Shown piece after piece: positions 17,278 to 26,576 of a stretch of 64,000 nt of DNA. Made by a program: the position numbers and the translations under genes. Source of the DNA: Commensalibacter intestini A911 (GTDB taxonomy: Bacteria > Pseudomonadota > Alphaproteobacteria > Acetobacterales > Acetobacteraceae); the NCBI RefSeq assembly GCF_000231445.1, contig NZ_AGFR01000010.1, forward strand, positions 62,001 to 126,000, written 5' to 3'. Position 1 is the first letter of the stretch, and every line of letters starts with the position of its first letter. The notes under the pieces were generated by a model. That model was not told the origin of the DNA, did no database searches, and saw nothing but the letters and a program-made list of their open reading frames with translations.

Positions 17278-18993
17278 ATGAAACTTCGCTTTGATTTTGC
17301 AGATAGCCCTTATTTTTTTAGCCATCCTAAACAAATTATCCAAACGAGTACTATAGCAGATATATTACCTTGTTTGGCACGAATAGAACAAGAAGTTCAA
17401 AAAGGGCATTACGCAGCTGGATTTATCAGCTACGAAGCAGCTGCTGCATTTAGACCTTATCTACAAACCCATTCTGTGGGTTCTTTACCCTTAATTTGGT
17501 TTGGTATTTTCGATCAGCCTGTTGATGCGTCTATTTTTGTTGATACAGAGCCTTCGAAACAGTCAATGATTTATCCTCAATGGCAACCGAATATTTCATG
17601 GGAAGAATATCAGTCGGCAATACAAGCAATTAAAGATCATATTGCCAAAGGGGATACGTATCAGGTGAATTATACGTTGCAAATGAAGGCAGCGTTTCAA
17701 CAAGATCCTTACGCATTTTATTTGCATTTATTACAAGCTCAGCAATCGCGTTATAGTGCTTATATAGAAAGTGATCATTTCCAAATTCTTTCTGCATCTC
17801 CTGAGTTATTCTTTGAGGTCAATCATGGAACGATTTTAACGAAACCCATGAAAGGAACGGCTTCTAGAGGCATGAATAATGCACAGGATTTGTTGCAGCA
17901 ACAAATCTTGCATAATGAAAAAAATCATGCAGAAAATTTAATGATTACAGATTTGCTGAGAAATGATCTGGGGCAAATTGCGCAACAGGGAACTGTTAAA
18001 GTAACCTCTTTGTTTGATGCTGAAAAATATCCTACCGTATGGCAATTAACGTCTACGATTACGGCGCAGTTAAAAGATTACACCACATTAACGGATATTT
18101 TTACGGCTTTATTTCCATGTGGATCGATTACGGGAGCCCCAAAAGCGAACACGATGAAAATTATTCAAGCGTTAGAAAAAAGCCCAAGAGATGTTTATTG
18201 TGGTGCGATAGGCGTGATTACTCCAAATGATCAGGCTATTTTTTCTGATCCAATTAGAACAATGGTTATTCAAGATCAACAAGCAACTTATGGGGTAGGG
18301 GGTGGCATTACTTGGGATTCAACGCCACAAGATGAATATCAAGAGGTTTTTCATAAGATGCAGGTTTTATATCAGTCTAAAGTGCCAGAACATTTATTAG
18401 AATCTTTGTTACTCGAGGATGGGAAGTATTTTTTATATGATGAGCATTTTCAACGTTTAAAATCGTCTGCTATTTATTTTGATTTTGCATTCCATCAGGA
18501 TGAGATCGAACGTGCTTTACAGCAATTAAAAGACAAATATTCTGCAGGACGATGGAAAGTAAGATTGTTGTTAGATAAAAAAGGAGCGATTGAGTGCGAA
18601 GCTCAATCAATCACGTTGTTAACTTCTCCTTTATATGCGTCATGGGCTGAGAACTCTGTACAATCAGACAATGTTTTTTTATATCATAAAACGACGAAGA
18701 GGGACTTTTATCCCAAAGTAACATTAGATTATGAAATTTTATTATTTAACGAAAAAAACGAGGTGACAGAGTTTGTTAATGGTAATTTTGTTTGGTTTAA
18801 TCAAGGAGAATGGTTTACCCCCCCTTTACAGAGTGCTTTATTAAATGGCACAATGAGGCAACATTTGTTAGCACAAGGTAAAATAAAAGAGCGTATTATT
18901 TATAAAAAAGATCTGCAAGAAACTTGTAAGATTGCTTTTATTAATAGTGTGCGTGGATGGCGTGATGTTGTTTGGAAACAAGAAAAAAATTAA
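17278..18993 (+). CDS. pabB: Aminodeoxychorismate synthase component I fused to aminodeoxychorismate lyase
   Basis: A PabB-PabC fusion of 571 residues for 4-aminobenzoate (folate) synthesis: the first part converts chorismate to aminodeoxychorismate, the second releases pyruvate. Residues about 1-365 show the chorismate-binding enzyme pattern, including GDTYQVNYT, KPMKGTASRG, ENLMITDLLRND, CGSITGAPK and YGVGGGITWDS. Residues about 370-571 match the PLP-dependent lyase of class IV aminotransferase type, with VTEFVNGNFVWF and LLNGTMRQHLL near the end; I could not pick out the PLP lysine with certainty (KTTKRDFY is a candidate). The glutaminase subunit PabA is not adjacent. Confidence 0.93.
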   Translation: MKLRFDFADSPYFFSHPKQIIQTSTIADILPCLARIEQEVQKGHYAAGFISYEAAAAFRPYLQTHSVGSLPLIWFGIFDQPVDASIFVDTEPSKQSMIYPQWQPNISWEEYQSAIQAIKDHIAKGDTYQVNYTLQMKAAFQQDPYAFYLHLLQAQQSRYSAYIESDHFQILSASPELFFEVNHGTILTKPMKGTASRGMNNAQDLLQQQILHNEKNHAENLMITDLLRNDLGQIAQQGTVKVTSLFDAEKYPTVWQLTSTITAQLKDYTTLTDIFTALFPCGSITGAPKANTMKIIQALEKSPRDVYCGAIGVITPNDQAIFSDPIRTMVIQDQQATYGVGGGITWDSTPQDEYQEVFHKMQVLYQSKVPEHLLESLLLEDGKYFLYDEHFQRLKSSAIYFDFAFHQDEIERALQQLKDKYSAGRWKVRLLLDKKGAIECEAQSITLLTSPLYASWAENSVQSDNVFLYHKTTKRDFYPKVTLDYEILLFNEKNEVTEFVNGNFVWFNQGEWFTPPLQSALLNGTMRQHLLAQGKIKERIIYKKDLQETCKIAFINSVRGWRDVVWKQEKN

Positions 18994-19069
18994 AGTGACC
19001 AAAATCTCACCATATTTATTGTGCTAATTATAGAGAAAATCAAATATTGATTGGAATATTTTCTTAGGG

Positions 19070-19092
19070 AAAGGCCATGTAATGTGGTCTTT
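19070..19092 (+). terminator. Possible terminator after the pabB-pabC fusion gene
   Basis: AAAGGCCA (19070-19077) pairs with TGGTCTTT (19085-19092), one G-T pair, loop of seven bases. The following T tract is weak, so the call is tentative. Confidence 0.4.
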
Positions 19093-19179
19093 GTTGCTTC
19101 TATAAATCTATATAAAAGGGCCAATAATTACTCGTTTTACTAGAGAGTGCTTTTATATAAAACGATACAAGGATTTTTA

Positions 19180-20496
19180 ATGCAAGAGATGCTAAAACAT
19201 TTTTCACAGTGGCTAGATAAAATGGGAGTGCCGTTTCAAACTCTTATGACTTTTGGTGAGGCTGTGGGGATTATTATAATCACTGCGGTCATTTTGCACT
19301 TTATTTTACATCGATTAGTGCTAACCAGACTGGATCGTTTTTCGAAAAAAAGCTCTTGGGTTTGGGTGCAAGTCTTAACTGAGGATCAGCTTTTTAATCG
19401 CTTAGCGTTTGTCGTTCAAGGTGTCGTATTATTAGGGCAAGCAACATTTTGGTCTCAACATGGTGTGTCTATCCTTTATCTCGTTGTGATTTGTACGAAA
19501 TTATGGATTACATTATATGTGTTGCTTTCACTCTTTTCTTTCTTGAATATTGTTATTCACCTTTCCAATCGATTAGGGATATCCAGTAATTTACCTTTGG
19601 GAGGAATATTTCAAGGGGTTAAGTTATTAGCGTCGTTATTCTTTGGAATTGTGATGATTTCTACGGTTATCGACCAATCCCCATGGAAACTAATTACAGG
19701 CTTGGGTGCGATGGCTGCGGTGATCATGTTGGTGTTTAAAGATTCTATTTTAGGGTTAGCTGCAGGCATTCAATTATCTGCTAATAAAATGCTAAGAATT
19801 GGTGACTGGTTAACCATGGAAAAATATGGTGCTGATGGTACTGTGATTGATATTGGGTTAACAACGGTTAAAGTTCAGAATTTTGATAATACCATGACCA
19901 TGATTCCAACATATGCATTGGTTTCAGATTCATTTATTAACTGGCGCGCAATGCAAGAGTCTGGTGGACGTCGTATTAAGCGTTCTATTTTAATCGATGC
20001 AAATTCTATTCGTTTTTTGACTAAAGAAGAAATCGAAAAGCTTGAAAAAAGTGTTTTATTAAAATCTTATATTCTTAAGAGAGCGGAAGAAATCGATCAA
20101 TTTAATAAAGAAAAGAAATATGATTTAGAAGCTTCTGTATTAAACGGTCGTCGTTTGACTAACTTAGGTTTATATCGTGCTTATTTAGAAGAATATCTTC
20201 AACAGCATCCTTCTGTGCATCACAATATGACCTGTATGGTTCGTCAAATGGCACCAGATTTTTCAGCGATGCCATTAGAGATTTACTGTTTCAGTAATAC
20301 GGTTGTTTGGAAGAAATACGAAGAAATTCAGTCTGATATTTTTGATCATGCGTATTCTGTATTAACAGAGTTCTTCCTAAGTGCAGGGCAAAGCGGTACT
20401 GGAAATAGTTCTACAGTTATGTTAGCACAAGCGCCTGATACAAAGATGTTTGATAGTGTTGCACCTGTGGCATTACAAAAAGAAAATCAAGCTTAG
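19180..20496 (+). CDS. Mechanosensitive ion channel family protein (YbdG/MscM-like)
   Basis: An MscS-family channel of 438 residues that probably opens under membrane tension to protect against osmotic downshock. It has about five hydrophobic segments, then the pore-lining and beta-domain region: ALGAMAAVIMLVFKDSILGLAAGIQL and the following IGDWLTM, GTVIDIGLTTVKVQNFDNT and NWRAMQESGGRRIKR (each the usual MscS positions). The larger N-terminal membrane part and an insertion in the cytosolic domain match YbdG better than MscS itself. The ATG at 19180 follows AAGGA; a GTG at 19147 is less likely. A terminator lies after it. Confidence 0.88.
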   Translation: MQEMLKHFSQWLDKMGVPFQTLMTFGEAVGIIIITAVILHFILHRLVLTRLDRFSKKSSWVWVQVLTEDQLFNRLAFVVQGVVLLGQATFWSQHGVSILYLVVICTKLWITLYVLLSLFSFLNIVIHLSNRLGISSNLPLGGIFQGVKLLASLFFGIVMISTVIDQSPWKLITGLGAMAAVIMLVFKDSILGLAAGIQLSANKMLRIGDWLTMEKYGADGTVIDIGLTTVKVQNFDNTMTMIPTYALVSDSFINWRAMQESGGRRIKRSILIDANSIRFLTKEEIEKLEKSVLLKSYILKRAEEIDQFNKEKKYDLEASVLNGRRLTNLGLYRAYLEEYLQQHPSVHHNMTCMVRQMAPDFSAMPLEIYCFSNTVVWKKYEEIQSDIFDHAYSVLTEFFLSAGQSGTGNSSTVMLAQAPDTKMFDSVAPVALQKENQA

Positions 20497-20530
20497 TTTG
20501 TTTTTATAAACTATTGAGCAGGATCAATAA

Positions 20531-20560
20531 AAAAAAGCAGTATGAAAATACTGCTTTTTT
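20531..20560. terminator. Bidirectional terminator
   Basis: Stem AAAAAAGCAGTAT (20531-20543) and ATACTGCTTTTTT (20548-20560) around a GAAA tetraloop. It lies between the channel gene and the converging FocA-type gene. Confidence 0.92.
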
Positions 20561-20596
20561 TATTATGAGAAGATAAGATTTTTAAAGCGTCACTGA

Positions 20597-21472
20597 TTAT
20601 CGTTTTGTTGTATGTTGACGTAAAAATAATAACCAGTTTCCCCAACCGATTAATAGTGCGCCTCCGATAATGTTGCCAATTGTGACGGGAATTAAGTTAT
20701 GCAAAAAGAAACGTCCCCATGTGAGGTCTGCATATTTAGCAATATCAATCCCATGAGCTACCCAAAATTCAGGAGCCGTGGTGTCTTTAATTAAAAGTCC
20801 CATTGGGATTTCATACATATTGGCGACACAATGTTCAAATCCACAAGCAACAAACATGGCAATTGGTAAAAGAAGAACGAGAACTTTGTCTGCACTGGTT
20901 CGACAGCTGAAACATAACCAGACCCCTAAACTGACCATCACGTTACATAAGATTCCTAAGGTAACCGCCTCTATAAAAGAATGGTGTAGTTTATGTTCGA
21001 TAATGTTCATATAATTTAAAGCAATTTGTCCATTCGCATCCCAGGGATGTCCGCTCATATAAACGAGGAAAACTAGAAATAAGGCTCCTGTAAAATTGCC
21101 AAAATAAACAAATCCCCAGTTTTTAAAAAGTTGACGCCAAGTAATTTTGTTACTTTCTTTGGCAATAAAAGTCAGGGTTGTAGAGGTAAATAGATCAGCA
21201 CCACAAACGACAACAAGGATTAACCCCATACTAAAGCATAGTCCTCCGACCAGCTTTGCCATACCATAAGGCATAGTGGACGATCCTGTTGTGACTAATG
21301 TAAAAAAGATAAAAGCCAGTCCAATAAAAAAACCACCGTAAGTTGAGGCAATGAAGACTTTTGAGAATGGTTTTTTAACTTTAGTTATCATCATTCTTTC
21401 GGCTCTATCAGCCATTTCATATGGGTCAAGAGCTTCTAATGATACCGTTTGCAAATCAGGTGTTTTTTCCAT
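20597..21472 (-). CDS. focA: Formate/nitrite transporter family channel (FocA-like)
   Basis: Pentameric inner membrane channel for formate or related small anions. The 291-residue protein has six hydrophobic segments and family motifs: KPFSKVFIASTYGGFFIG at the first helix, VVVCGADLFTSTT, GNFTGALFLVF, CNVMVSLGVWL, FEHCVANMYEIP and PVTIGNIIGGAL near the end. The wording is close to FocA rather than NirC. No pyruvate formate-lyase gene is in this window, so the formate source is not visible. It is a single gene with a terminator just downstream at 20531-20560. Confidence 0.88.
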   Translation of the reverse strand: MEKTPDLQTVSLEALDPYEMADRAERMMITKVKKPFSKVFIASTYGGFFIGLAFIFFTLVTTGSSTMPYGMAKLVGGLCFSMGLILVVVCGADLFTSTTLTFIAKESNKITWRQLFKNWGFVYFGNFTGALFLVFLVYMSGHPWDANGQIALNYMNIIEHKLHHSFIEAVTLGILCNVMVSLGVWLCFSCRTSADKVLVLLLPIAMFVACGFEHCVANMYEIPMGLLIKDTTAPEFWVAHGIDIAKYADLTWGRFFLHNLIPVTIGNIIGGALLIGWGNWLLFLRQHTTKR

Positions 21473-21572
21473 GATTTTGCTCCTAAATTTTCATGATGAA
21501 AATAGTAATTACAAACAAATAATTATTTAAAATCATGAAATATTATAAATATTTCGTATGCATTTCAATCAT

Positions 21573-21621
21573 AAAACATTTTAAACATACTTTAACGAAT
21601 GAGGTGTGTTTAAAATGTTTT
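21573..21621 (-). terminator. Hairpin at the end of xylR
   Basis: AAAACATTTTAAACATAC (21573-21590) pairs with GTGTGTTTAAAATGTTTT (21604-21621) at 17 of 18 positions. The second arm covers the last bases of the minus-strand xylR gene. There is only a short T run, so this is a terminator-like hairpin rather than a certain terminator. Confidence 0.55.
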
Positions 21622-22825
21622 AATAGCTAATGTCTGACCATGAATAAGAGTGATCTGCACGATATTGCTTTGGTGTTTTATTAAATTCTTTTTGAAATAA
21701 GAAGTAAAAATATTGTAAAGAAGGATAACCACATTGTTCTGAAATCTTTGATAAAGCAATGGTAGTGTGACTTAATAAATATTGTGCGCGTCTAAGTTTT
21801 TCTTCATAAATAACATTATGCATTGTTTTATTTAGTTCTTGTTTAAAACGCATCTCTAAATTAGAACGTGAAATCTTTACTGTTTGAATGACTTGTTCGA
21901 CTTTGATGTTTTTACAAGCATGATGACGAATATAGTGCATGGCTTGAATGACATAAGGATCTTGGATTGAACGATAGTCGGTTGATTGACGTTCAATGAT
22001 TTGTTTGGGCGGGATAAGGATTTGTGAGATAGGAATAGATTGATTATCCAGCATTTTTTGTAATAAAGAGGCGGCTTGATAGCCAATATCTTCTGTACCT
22101 TGGGTCACTGTAGAAATAAAATTGCTGGATAGATAGTTAATGACTTCCTCGTTATCAATGCCAATAATACAATATTCGTCAGGAACTTGTTTCTTTAACT
22201 GTTTACAAGCTTGTAAAACATGTCTAGCTCTGGCGTCATTAACGGCGATAATCCCTGTATTTTTTGGAAGTTTTTGAACCCACTTAGAAAGTTCTTCTAG
22301 ACTTTCTTGCCAATTATTTAAAGTGATATCAAATCCTTGATATAAATATCCTGAATATCCTTTTTCTTGTAAAATTTGTTGAAAAGCGACTTCTCGTTCG
22401 TAGGCAAATCTGGCTTGACGACTAGGAGGGTAACTATAAAGTGCAAATTGTTTAATCCCTTTACTACGTAAATGTTCAAAAGCGGCTTGGATTAATGCGT
22501 GATTATCAGATGCAACATAGGGAATGGATGGATAGTCTTCTTTATTATGAAAAGAAGCACCAACGCCGATAATGGGACATGAACTATTTCGTGCAATCGT
22601 TTCTATATGATGGTCATCATAGTTGGCGATAATTCCATCACAATTTAAAAGGCGATGTTCTTGATGATCCCATCTTAATTTATCAGAAATATAAATATTC
22701 CAATTTACAGGATGGCTTTGTAAAAAATCACCGATTCCTTTAAGAATTTGCCGATCATAAACTTGATTAGCGTTAAATAGTAAAAGAATACGCGCTTCTG
22801 ATTCTAAGATAGGGGGCATGATCAT
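21620..22825 (-). CDS. xylR: Xylose operon transcriptional regulator XylR
   Basis: A 401-residue activator with a LacI/periplasmic-binding-like sensor domain (residues about 10-280, with LLFNANQVYDRQILKGIGDF and GIIAVNDARARHVLQACK) and a C-terminal AraC-type DNA-binding domain (ISRSNLEMRFKQELNKT and AQYLLSHTTIALSKISEQCGY). The same arrangement is found in enterobacterial XylR, which binds D-xylose and activates xylose genes. It is divergent from xylE across about 300 bases, which should hold its operator. Start ATG at 22825 follows AAGGTTC; a second ATG two codons later is possible. Confidence 0.92.
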   Translation of the reverse strand: MIMPPILESEARILLLFNANQVYDRQILKGIGDFLQSHPVNWNIYISDKLRWDHQEHRLLNCDGIIANYDDHHIETIARNSSCPIIGVGASFHNKEDYPSIPYVASDNHALIQAAFEHLRSKGIKQFALYSYPPSRQARFAYEREVAFQQILQEKGYSGYLYQGFDITLNNWQESLEELSKWVQKLPKNTGIIAVNDARARHVLQACKQLKKQVPDEYCIIGIDNEEVINYLSSNFISTVTQGTEDIGYQAASLLQKMLDNQSIPISQILIPPKQIIERQSTDYRSIQDPYVIQAMHYIRHHACKNIKVEQVIQTVKISRSNLEMRFKQELNKTMHNVIYEEKLRRAQYLLSHTTIALSKISEQCGYPSLQYFYFLFQKEFNKTPKQYRADHSYSWSDISY

Positions 22826-23123
22826 GAACCTTTTAAATTCGATTAATACATACTCTGTTTCAGTATAGTCTGATGATCATTTTTATAGTTATCACGTTTT
22901 ATTGATGAATATTTTGGCAGAAAAACAAAAAACGTAAAATACTTATAAAATTTCATAATTGAGAAACATATTTTTTGTTTTATATACTCGTATTAGTTCA
23001 AAAATAACTGATATTTATTGTTTTATTACAATAAGTTAATGCTATATTTTTGGATTTTAGAAAAGGCTTTATGTCTTATTTAATGATTTATTCATGGCTA
23101 ATAATAAAGACTAAGGATTAACG
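22826..23123. promoter_or_regulatory. xylR-xylE divergent promoter region
   Basis: A 298-base AT-rich gap between the divergent xylR and xylE genes. It should carry both promoters and the XylR operator, but I could not pick out a clear operator repeat by eye. Confidence 0.5.
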
Positions 23124-24560
23124 ATGAATAAGCAGTATAATACACTTTATGTGTTTCGAATTACCCTTGTGGCGACACTGGGTGGTTTATTATTTGGTTA
23201 TGATACGGCGGTGGTTTCTGGAACCGTTGATTCTATTTCCAGAGTATTTATTGAACCTCAACATCTCAGTGAAACAGCAGCGAATTCTTTGTTAGGATTT
23301 TGTATCGCCAGTGCATTGATTGGATGTATTATTGGGGGATATATTGGCGGATATCTCAGTGATAAATTTGGTCGCAGAAATGCATTATTACTTGCAGCCT
23401 TTTTATTCTTTATTGCAGCGATAGGATCAGCCTATCCAGAGGCAGGGTTTCATCAGATTGTTACCGACCAATTGCCTTTATATTTATCTAATTACATTCC
23501 TGAATTTGTGATTTATCGCATTATTGGTGGGATTGGTGTGGGATTGGCTTCTATGTTATCCCCAATGTATATTGCTGAAGTTGCACCAACAGAAATACGT
23601 GGACGATTGGTTTCATTTAACCAGTTTGCAATTATTTTTGGTCAATTATTGGTCTATTGTGTGAACTATTTCATTGCGAGCTCTGGCGATCAATCATGGT
23701 TACATACAGTAGGCTGGCGTTATATGTTCTTATCTCTTGCTATTCCAGCAACTTTGTTTTTCATTCTGTTATTTACCGTACCAGAAAGCCCTCGATGGTT
23801 GGTTGAAAAACATCGTAAAGACCATGCATTCTCTGTATTAAGTAATATTTTAACACCAGAACGTGCAAAGGTTGCTTTGTCTGAAATTATGGCATCCCTT
23901 GCAAACACATCTGAATCTGGGGCTAAATTATTTAAATACGGCATGGGCGTAGTTGTTATTGGGATTTTATTATCCGCGTTTCAACAATTAATGGGGATTA
24001 ATGTCGTATTATATTATGCGCCAGAAGTTTTCAAAAACTTGGGTGCAAGTACTGATACAGCTTTGTTACAAACCATTATTGTTGGGATTATTAATTTATC
24101 CTTTACAACGCTTGCTATTTTCACAGTTGATAAATTTGGTCGCAAACCTTTGCAAATTATCGGTGCGTTCGGCATGGCTTTAGGAATGCTTGTCCTTGGA
24201 TGTGCATTTTTCTTAAAAATGTCTCCAGTTTTCGCTCTTTTATCCATGTTGGTTTATATCGCATCTTTCGCCATTTCATGGGGACCAGTTTGTTGGGTTC
24301 TATTGGCAGAAATCTTTCCAAACTCTATTCGCGGTAAAGCACTTTCCATTGCTGTTGCTGTGCAATGGGTGGCTAATTACCTTGTTTCATGGACATTTCC
24401 GATTATGGATAAAAACTCCTATCTCATAGAAACATTTAATCATGGTTTTTCTTACTGGATTTACGGAGTGATTAGCATTCTCGCTGCGATCTTTATGATT
24501 AAGTTTGTTCCAGAAACCAAAGGGAAATCTTTGGAAGAACTAGAAGCAATTTGGAAATAA
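23124..24560 (+). CDS. xylE: D-xylose:proton symporter XylE
   Basis: A 12-helix sugar transporter of the major facilitator superfamily. The 478-residue protein has the sugar-porter hallmarks GGYLSDKFGRRNALL, PMYIAEVAPTEIRGRLVS, PESPRWLVE, QQLMGINVVLYYAPEVF, VDKFGRKPLQ and the final VPETKGKSLEELE. Text such as FGYDTAVVSGTVDSI and the long first periplasmic loop match XylE of enterobacteria closely. It is divergent from xylR and 93 bases before xylA, so transport and isomerisation are likely co-regulated by XylR. Confidence 0.94.
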   Translation: MNKQYNTLYVFRITLVATLGGLLFGYDTAVVSGTVDSISRVFIEPQHLSETAANSLLGFCIASALIGCIIGGYIGGYLSDKFGRRNALLLAAFLFFIAAIGSAYPEAGFHQIVTDQLPLYLSNYIPEFVIYRIIGGIGVGLASMLSPMYIAEVAPTEIRGRLVSFNQFAIIFGQLLVYCVNYFIASSGDQSWLHTVGWRYMFLSLAIPATLFFILLFTVPESPRWLVEKHRKDHAFSVLSNILTPERAKVALSEIMASLANTSESGAKLFKYGMGVVVIGILLSAFQQLMGINVVLYYAPEVFKNLGASTDTALLQTIIVGIINLSFTTLAIFTVDKFGRKPLQIIGAFGMALGMLVLGCAFFLKMSPVFALLSMLVYIASFAISWGPVCWVLLAEIFPNSIRGKALSIAVAVQWVANYLVSWTFPIMDKNSYLIETFNHGFSYWIYGVISILAAIFMIKFVPETKGKSLEELEAIWK

Positions 24561-24653
24561 AGTTTCTGTTTATTCTCTTATGACGACTTTTATTATTCAT
24601 CATGAATAATCCATTACAAAAATAAGTACACAGATCATTTAAGGAGATCTCAA

Positions 24654-25973
24654 ATGCAAAACTATTTTGATAAAGTTCAAAAAATTCAATATGAAGGCCC
24701 ACATTCAAAAAATCCTTTGGCTTTCCGTCATTACAACCCTGATGAAGTTGTTTTTGGTAAAAAAATGTCAGAGCACCTTCGTTTTGCGATTTGTTATTGG
24801 CATACATTCTGTTGGAATGGAACCGATATGTTTGGAACAGGATCTTTCCAATATCCTTGGCAAGCAAGTTCTGATCCGCTAACCAATGCCAAAGCAAAAG
24901 CAGAGGTTGCATTTGAATTTTTCCATAAAATGAATGTTCCTTTTTATGCATTCCATGATATCGACGTGGCTCCAGAAGGGAATAATATTAAAGAATATTT
25001 ACATAACTCCGCAGTGATTGCCGATATTATGTTGGAAAAACAAACACAAGCAGGGATCAGACCATTATGGGGAACAGCAAACTGTTTTACTAATCCTCGT
25101 TATATGGGCGGTGCTGCAACCAATCCAGATCCAGAAATTTTTGCTTATGCTGCTGCACAAGTGGTCAATGCAATGAATGTTACCCATAAACTAGACGGTG
25201 AAAATTACGTGCTTTGGGGTGGTCGTGAAGGATATGAAAGCCTTTTAAATACCGATCTTAGAAAAGAACGGGAACAACTGGGTCGCTTTATGCAAATGGT
25301 TGTTGAAAATAAACATAAAATTGGTTTTAAAGGAACTTTGTTAATTGAGCCAAAACCACAAGAACCTACAAAACATCAATATGATTATGATGTTTCTACG
25401 ATTTATGGATTCTTAAAACAATTTGGTCTTGAAAAAGAAATTAAAGTAAATATTGAAGCGAACCATGCAACCCTTGCTGGACATTCTTTCCAACACGAAG
25501 TGGCAACTGCATTTGCTTTGGATCTCTTTGGGTCTTTGGATGCAAACCGTGGTGACCCACAACTAGGATGGGATACCGATCAATTCCCGAATAGTGTCGA
25601 AGAAAATACATTAATCATGTATGAAATCTTGAAACATGGTGGTTTCAAAACGGGTGGTTTAAACTTTGACTCTAAAGTAAGACGTCAGTCTACGGATAAA
25701 TACTCTATTTTCTATGGACACATTGGTGGGATTGATACGATGGCATTATCCCTTAAATGTGCTGCAAAAATGATGGAAGATGACCAATTAAAAGCTAATA
25801 CAGATAAACGTTATGCTGGATGGAATACGGCGTTTGGTAAAGATATGCTTGCTGGTAAAATGACACTTGCTGACATTGCAAAACATGTTGAAAGCAATAA
25901 TCTGTCTCCTAAAGCAGTGAGTGGTGATCAAGAGCGTTTAGAAAACTTGGTTAATCATTATATCTTTGATTAA
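24654..25973 (+). CDS. xylA: Xylose isomerase
   Basis: Converts D-xylose to D-xylulose with two divalent metal ions. The 439-residue protein belongs to the longer class II type. It has [12 protein letters not shown] with the catalytic histidine, [42 protein letters not shown] with metal-binding Glu, [32 protein letters not shown] and [11 protein letters not shown]. The ATG follows an AAGGAGA site. Xylulokinase (xylB) is not beside it; after xylA comes a terminator and a different type of gene. Confidence 0.97.
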   Translation: MQNYFDKVQKIQYEGPHSKNPLAFRHYNPDEVVFGKKMSEHLRFAICYWHTFCWNGTDMFGTGSFQYPWQASSDPLTNAKAKAEVAFEFFHKMNVPFYAFHDIDVAPEGNNIKEYLHNSAVIADIMLEKQTQAGIRPLWGTANCFTNPRYMGGAATNPDPEIFAYAAAQVVNAMNVTHKLDGENYVLWGGREGYESLLNTDLRKEREQLGRFMQMVVENKHKIGFKGTLLIEPKPQEPTKHQYDYDVSTIYGFLKQFGLEKEIKVNIEANHATLAGHSFQHEVATAFALDLFGSLDANRGDPQLGWDTDQFPNSVEENTLIMYEILKHGGFKTGGLNFDSKVRRQSTDKYSIFYGHIGGIDTMALSLKCAAKMMEDDQLKANTDKRYAGWNTAFGKDMLAGKMTLADIAKHVESNNLSPKAVSGDQERLENLVNHYIFD

Positions 25974-26576
25974 GTTTCATTGACTGCCTTGTCAAATGAA
26001 GGAAGCGGCGCTTATATAGCGCCGTTTTTATTAGATATAGACCTAATAAATGATGATATATTAAAAAAATTACAATTATATAATAAAAATGGATATTACA
26101 TAGAGGTAACACTTCGGATATATTTGTTTATAAACTTGTAAAAATAGTTTACAGAATTTTATATCAAAAATATATTTCAGTAGTAAAAATTATATAAATT
26201 AAAAGAAATATTATATTGGCAAGTTAATGATCTTATAAGTTACGATTAGAGTTTCGTTATTTGTCATTGTTAAGTTGTATAAATATAAAGGAGTTATTCT
26301 TAGAACGTGGTTTGAAAGTTGATTGTAGCATGTTAAATCGTTTTTATTAACGATTGCTATCTTTATTAAGAGAATTCTCACAAGATATAAGAATATGAAA
26401 TCATACTCTAAGCTTGAAAAAGATTTTAAATAGAAATCTGTATTGGTAATTAACTCTTACTTAAAAGCTTTTAAATCAAATAATCTAGTGCTTGCGAACT
26501 CATCAAAATTATCAAAAACCGACAAATAACTCTCAATTTATAACGAGGCTATTTATTCTTATCAAGGATATTCAAT
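25974..26576. other. AT-rich gene-free region between xylA and the repeat/Hint gene
   Basis: About 600 bases. It holds the xylA terminator and then a very AT-rich stretch without a convincing reading frame. It probably carries the promoter and leader of the large gene at 26577, but no site stands out. Confidence 0.5.
26006..26029 (+). terminator. Terminator after xylA
   Basis: GC-rich stem CGGCGC (26006-26011) and GCGCCG (26019-26024) with a seven-base loop and five T residues. Confidence 0.88.
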
